Assembly (NCBI RefSeq): GCF_014773265.1
Contig: NZ_JACWMY010000004.1
Location: 186,001-250,000 of the forward strand
DNA: 64,000 bases
Source: Mucilaginibacter pankratovii
GTDB lineage: Bacteria; Bacteroidota; Bacteroidia; Sphingobacteriales; Sphingobacteriaceae
Reading direction: 5' to 3'
Shown here: positions 62,068 through 64,000 of the stretch, piece after piece
Layout of the letters: every line of letters starts with the position of its first letter
Position numbering within the stretch: position 1 is the first letter of the stretch
Made by a program: the position numbers and the translations under genes
Notes under the pieces: model-generated
The model's input: only the letters and a program-made list of their open reading frames with translations
The model's database searches: none
What the model was told of the DNA's origin: nothing

Positions 62068-64000
62068 ATGAATACCCTAACCTTATCATATCCCCCGATG
62101 CCTGCCGGAGCGGATAAAAGTATCCTCAAGCCATCTGCGTCCTTCACAAAAAAGGTTTATGGCTCCATCGCTGCAATTTTACTGTTTGTGCTGTGCTACC
62201 TTTTGCTTTTTGCAATCACCGTGTGTTTAGCTATAGCGTTTGGAGCACTCGGCATAGGCATTATTTCGCTAAAGGTCCATTGGTTAACTATCATGGTCGG
62301 GCTCGGCCTTATTGGCTCGGGCCTCATGCTCATATTTTTCGTCATTAAGTTCTTATTCAAAAAAAATCACGAGGATCGGTCAGATCTGATGGAGATTACC
62401 GCTGCAGAACAACCCAATCTTTTCGCTTTCATTAATAAAATAACCGAGGAGGCAAACGCGCCTGCTCCAAAACGGATCTACCTTTCGGCAGATGTAAATG
62501 CCGGTGTGTTTTACGATTCCAGTTTTTGGAGCATGTTCCTCCCGGTAAAAAAGAATCTTAAGATTGGACTGGGGCTGGTAAATAGCGTTAATGTATCCGA
62601 ATTTAAAGCGGTTATGGCGCACGAATTTGGCCACTTTTCGCAGCGCAGTATGAAGTTTGGCAGCTATGTATACAACCTCAACAAGGTTATTTATAATATG
62701 CTTTATGACAATGAAGGTTACGAGCGCGTTCTTGGCAGCATGGCAGCAAGCCATTGGGTATTTAAGGCAATTGCCTTTATAAACGTACAGATAATAAAAG
62801 GCATGCAATATGTTTTGCGGCAGGTTTATATTGTGTTAAACAAAACATATATGAGCCTCTCGCGCGAAATGGAGTTTCATGCAGATGCTGTGGCGGCCTA
62901 TGTAAGCGGCTCAAACCACTTGGTTACATCCCTTAAAAGAATAGAAATTGGGCAGTTATGCTATAGCCGCCTTTTAGATTACTGGAACACAAAACTGGCG
63001 GAGAATAAACGGTCGGAAAACATATATCCGCAGCAACTGGAAATGATGAGACTTTTTGCCGACAGGCGTTTGATGCCCACCGACAGCGCGGGCCTGCCGG
63101 TAATAAAAAAGGGGATGTTTATAACCGATAACAGTGAAGTGGTTATTGAGGACCAATGGTCGTCGCACCCATCAACGGAAGACCGCGAATTGCACCTGGA
63201 ACGGATAAACCTGTTTACAGATGTAAACCACCAATCTGCATGGTCGTTATTTAACAACGCCGGGGAACTGCAGGTGATGCTCACCAATCACTTATATGCA
63301 GGCGTAACTAAAAGCAACGAGGCCGCTTTTGTAAATTTAAATGAGTTTAAAGAGGACTTTAACGCCACTGTAAACACCGATCTGCTTGATAAACGCTACA
63401 AAAACTACTACGACCGAAATATTAATGAGTTTGATGTAGATGCCGCCCTTGCAGCAGCCGATGGTAAAAACACCTACACTTTTGATAGCTTATTTACCGA
63501 TGAGAATTGCGCCCTGCCGCAGGCTGCCGAACGTATGGAAGGCGATGCCGAAATAATGGACACCATCACCAATGTGCGCCTTGATATAAAGAACTTTGAT
63601 TATAAAGGCAACAAATACAGCCGGGACGATGCCCCGTATATTAAAGGGCTGATAAATACGGAGCACAAAGAAACCGAAGCACGGATAAAGGAGCTGGATG
63701 AGCAAGCCTTTATTTACTTTACTAATATTTGCGGAACCCCTGCAGAGCGTGAGGAGCTTGCCGGGAAATATAAAATGCTTTTTGCCTGCCAGAGGGTAGC
63801 CGTAGGCCGGTACCAGCAGTATGGCGAGGCTTTGAGCCTGTTTAACAAGATCTATGAAAGTATGCCCTATGCCGAAATAAGCAATACGGTAGATGCAATT
63901 TACGCTAAAGAAAAAGATTTAAAACCAGTTGTAAAACAGCTTGTTGCAAATGAAAATATAAACTGCTACCTTACCGCAGCGCAAGTAGAAGAGGTGAATA
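62068..64000 (+). CDS. M48-family membrane zinc protease (3' truncated by window edge)
   Basis: An open frame of 644 codons that continues past the window end. N-terminus cytoplasmic, then two membrane helices (about residues 35-58 and 72-92). The catalytic site is HEFGH at residues 185-189 (VMAHEFGHFS), and the third ligand is in the SREMEFHADAVAAY segment (about residues 267-280). This is the HtpX/M48 layout, often with a role in envelope or stress proteolysis. The long extension after the peptidase domain (residues 300-644) is unusual for the small HtpX form and resembles the larger Bacteroidota M48 proteins. Starts 2 bases after the Gfo/Idh stop. Confidence 0.9.
   Translation, partial: MNTLTLSYPPMPAGADKSILKPSASFTKKVYGSIAAILLFVLCYLLLFAITVCLAIAFGALGIGIISLKVHWLTIMVGLGLIGSGLMLIFFVIKFLFKKNHEDRSDLMEITAAEQPNLFAFINKITEEANAPAPKRIYLSADVNAGVFYDSSFWSMFLPVKKNLKIGLGLVNSVNVSEFKAVMAHEFGHFSQRSMKFGSYVYNLNKVIYNMLYDNEGYERVLGSMAASHWVFKAIAFINVQIIKGMQYVLRQVYIVLNKTYMSLSREMEFHADAVAAYVSGSNHLVTSLKRIEIGQLCYSRLLDYWNTKLAENKRSENIYPQQLEMMRLFADRRLMPTDSAGLPVIKKGMFITDNSEVVIEDQWSSHPSTEDRELHLERINLFTDVNHQSAWSLFNNAGELQVMLTNHLYAGVTKSNEAAFVNLNEFKEDFNATVNTDLLDKRYKNYYDRNINEFDVDAALAAADGKNTYTFDSLFTDENCALPQAAERMEGDAEIMDTITNVRLDIKNFDYKGNKYSRDDAPYIKGLINTEHKETEARIKELDEQAFIYFTNICGTPAEREELAGKYKMLFACQRVAVGRYQQYGEALSLFNKIYESMPYAEISNTVDAIYAKEKDLKPVVKQLVANENINCYLTAAQVEEVN

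Overview
The window looks like chromosomal DNA from a Bacteroidota bacterium, most likely family Sphingobacteriaceae (Mucilaginibacter/Pedobacter-like; the genus is inferred from overall protein character, not from a search). The signs are promoters of the Bacteroidota form TTTG-N19-TAnnTTTG (three exact matches), A-rich leaders in place of Shine-Dalgarno sites, a FtsZ ending in the Bacteroidota-type tail NNSFLHDNVD, a histone-H1-like small basic protein, a UbiD-family decarboxylase of the type used for menaquinone, and many short palindromic intergenic repeats. No rRNA, tRNA, CRISPR array or complete IS element was seen.

Layout. 1-8.1 kb: mixed accessory genes (YcxB-like fragment, GNAT, secreted CocE-type hydrolase, DUF1304, VOC protein, S74-type chaperone-domain protein, a tandem pair of Cys-containing lipoproteins, PurU). 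8.1-25.0 kb: the division and cell wall (dcw) cluster in the order mraZ-rsmH-ftsL-ftsI-murE-[S23 cassette]-mraY-murD-ftsW-murG-murC-ftsQ-ftsA-ftsZ. 25.2-36.6 kb: an alpha-oxoamine synthase (sphingolipid/sulfonolipid type), H1-like protein, dapA, UbiD, TauE, a GltP-type symporter, and an AT-rich island with a thioredoxin-like gene and a decayed C39-peptidase exporter fragment. 36.9-48 kb: sucD, a serine hydrolase, msrB, nrdB-nrdA, a beta-barrel protein, tatA and a thioesterase. 48-55.5 kb: metE under a cobalamin riboswitch, small secreted or unknown proteins, fabG and a divergent NmrA/HxlR pair. 55.6-64 kb: a VWA-like membrane protein, an EEP phosphatase/nuclease, ligA, a Gfo/Idh oxidoreductase and an M48 protease that runs off the end.

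How the genes work together. The dcw genes make the lipid-linked peptidoglycan precursor (MurE, MraY, MurD, MurG, MurC; DapA supplies the lysine/DAP branch) and the septal machine (FtsL, FtsI, FtsW, FtsQ, FtsA, FtsZ). A three-repeat, 10-bp-period array in front of mraZ fits a MraZ operator. NrdAB and LigA serve DNA synthesis. MetE makes methionine when B12 is absent, which fits the riboswitch in front of it.

Most unusual content. (1) An S23/four-helix-bundle gene enclosed by 26-bp near-perfect inverted repeats, placed exactly between murE and mraY. (2) Palindromic elements lying in frame inside two genes (the VWA protein and murG), like Rickettsia palindromic elements. (3) Several families of degenerate word repeats that fill spacers and run right up to start codons. 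(4) TTTTCCACA/TGTGGAAAA boxes with a perfect 13-bp tandem duplication in front of ftsZ. These are the best candidates for undescribed biology.
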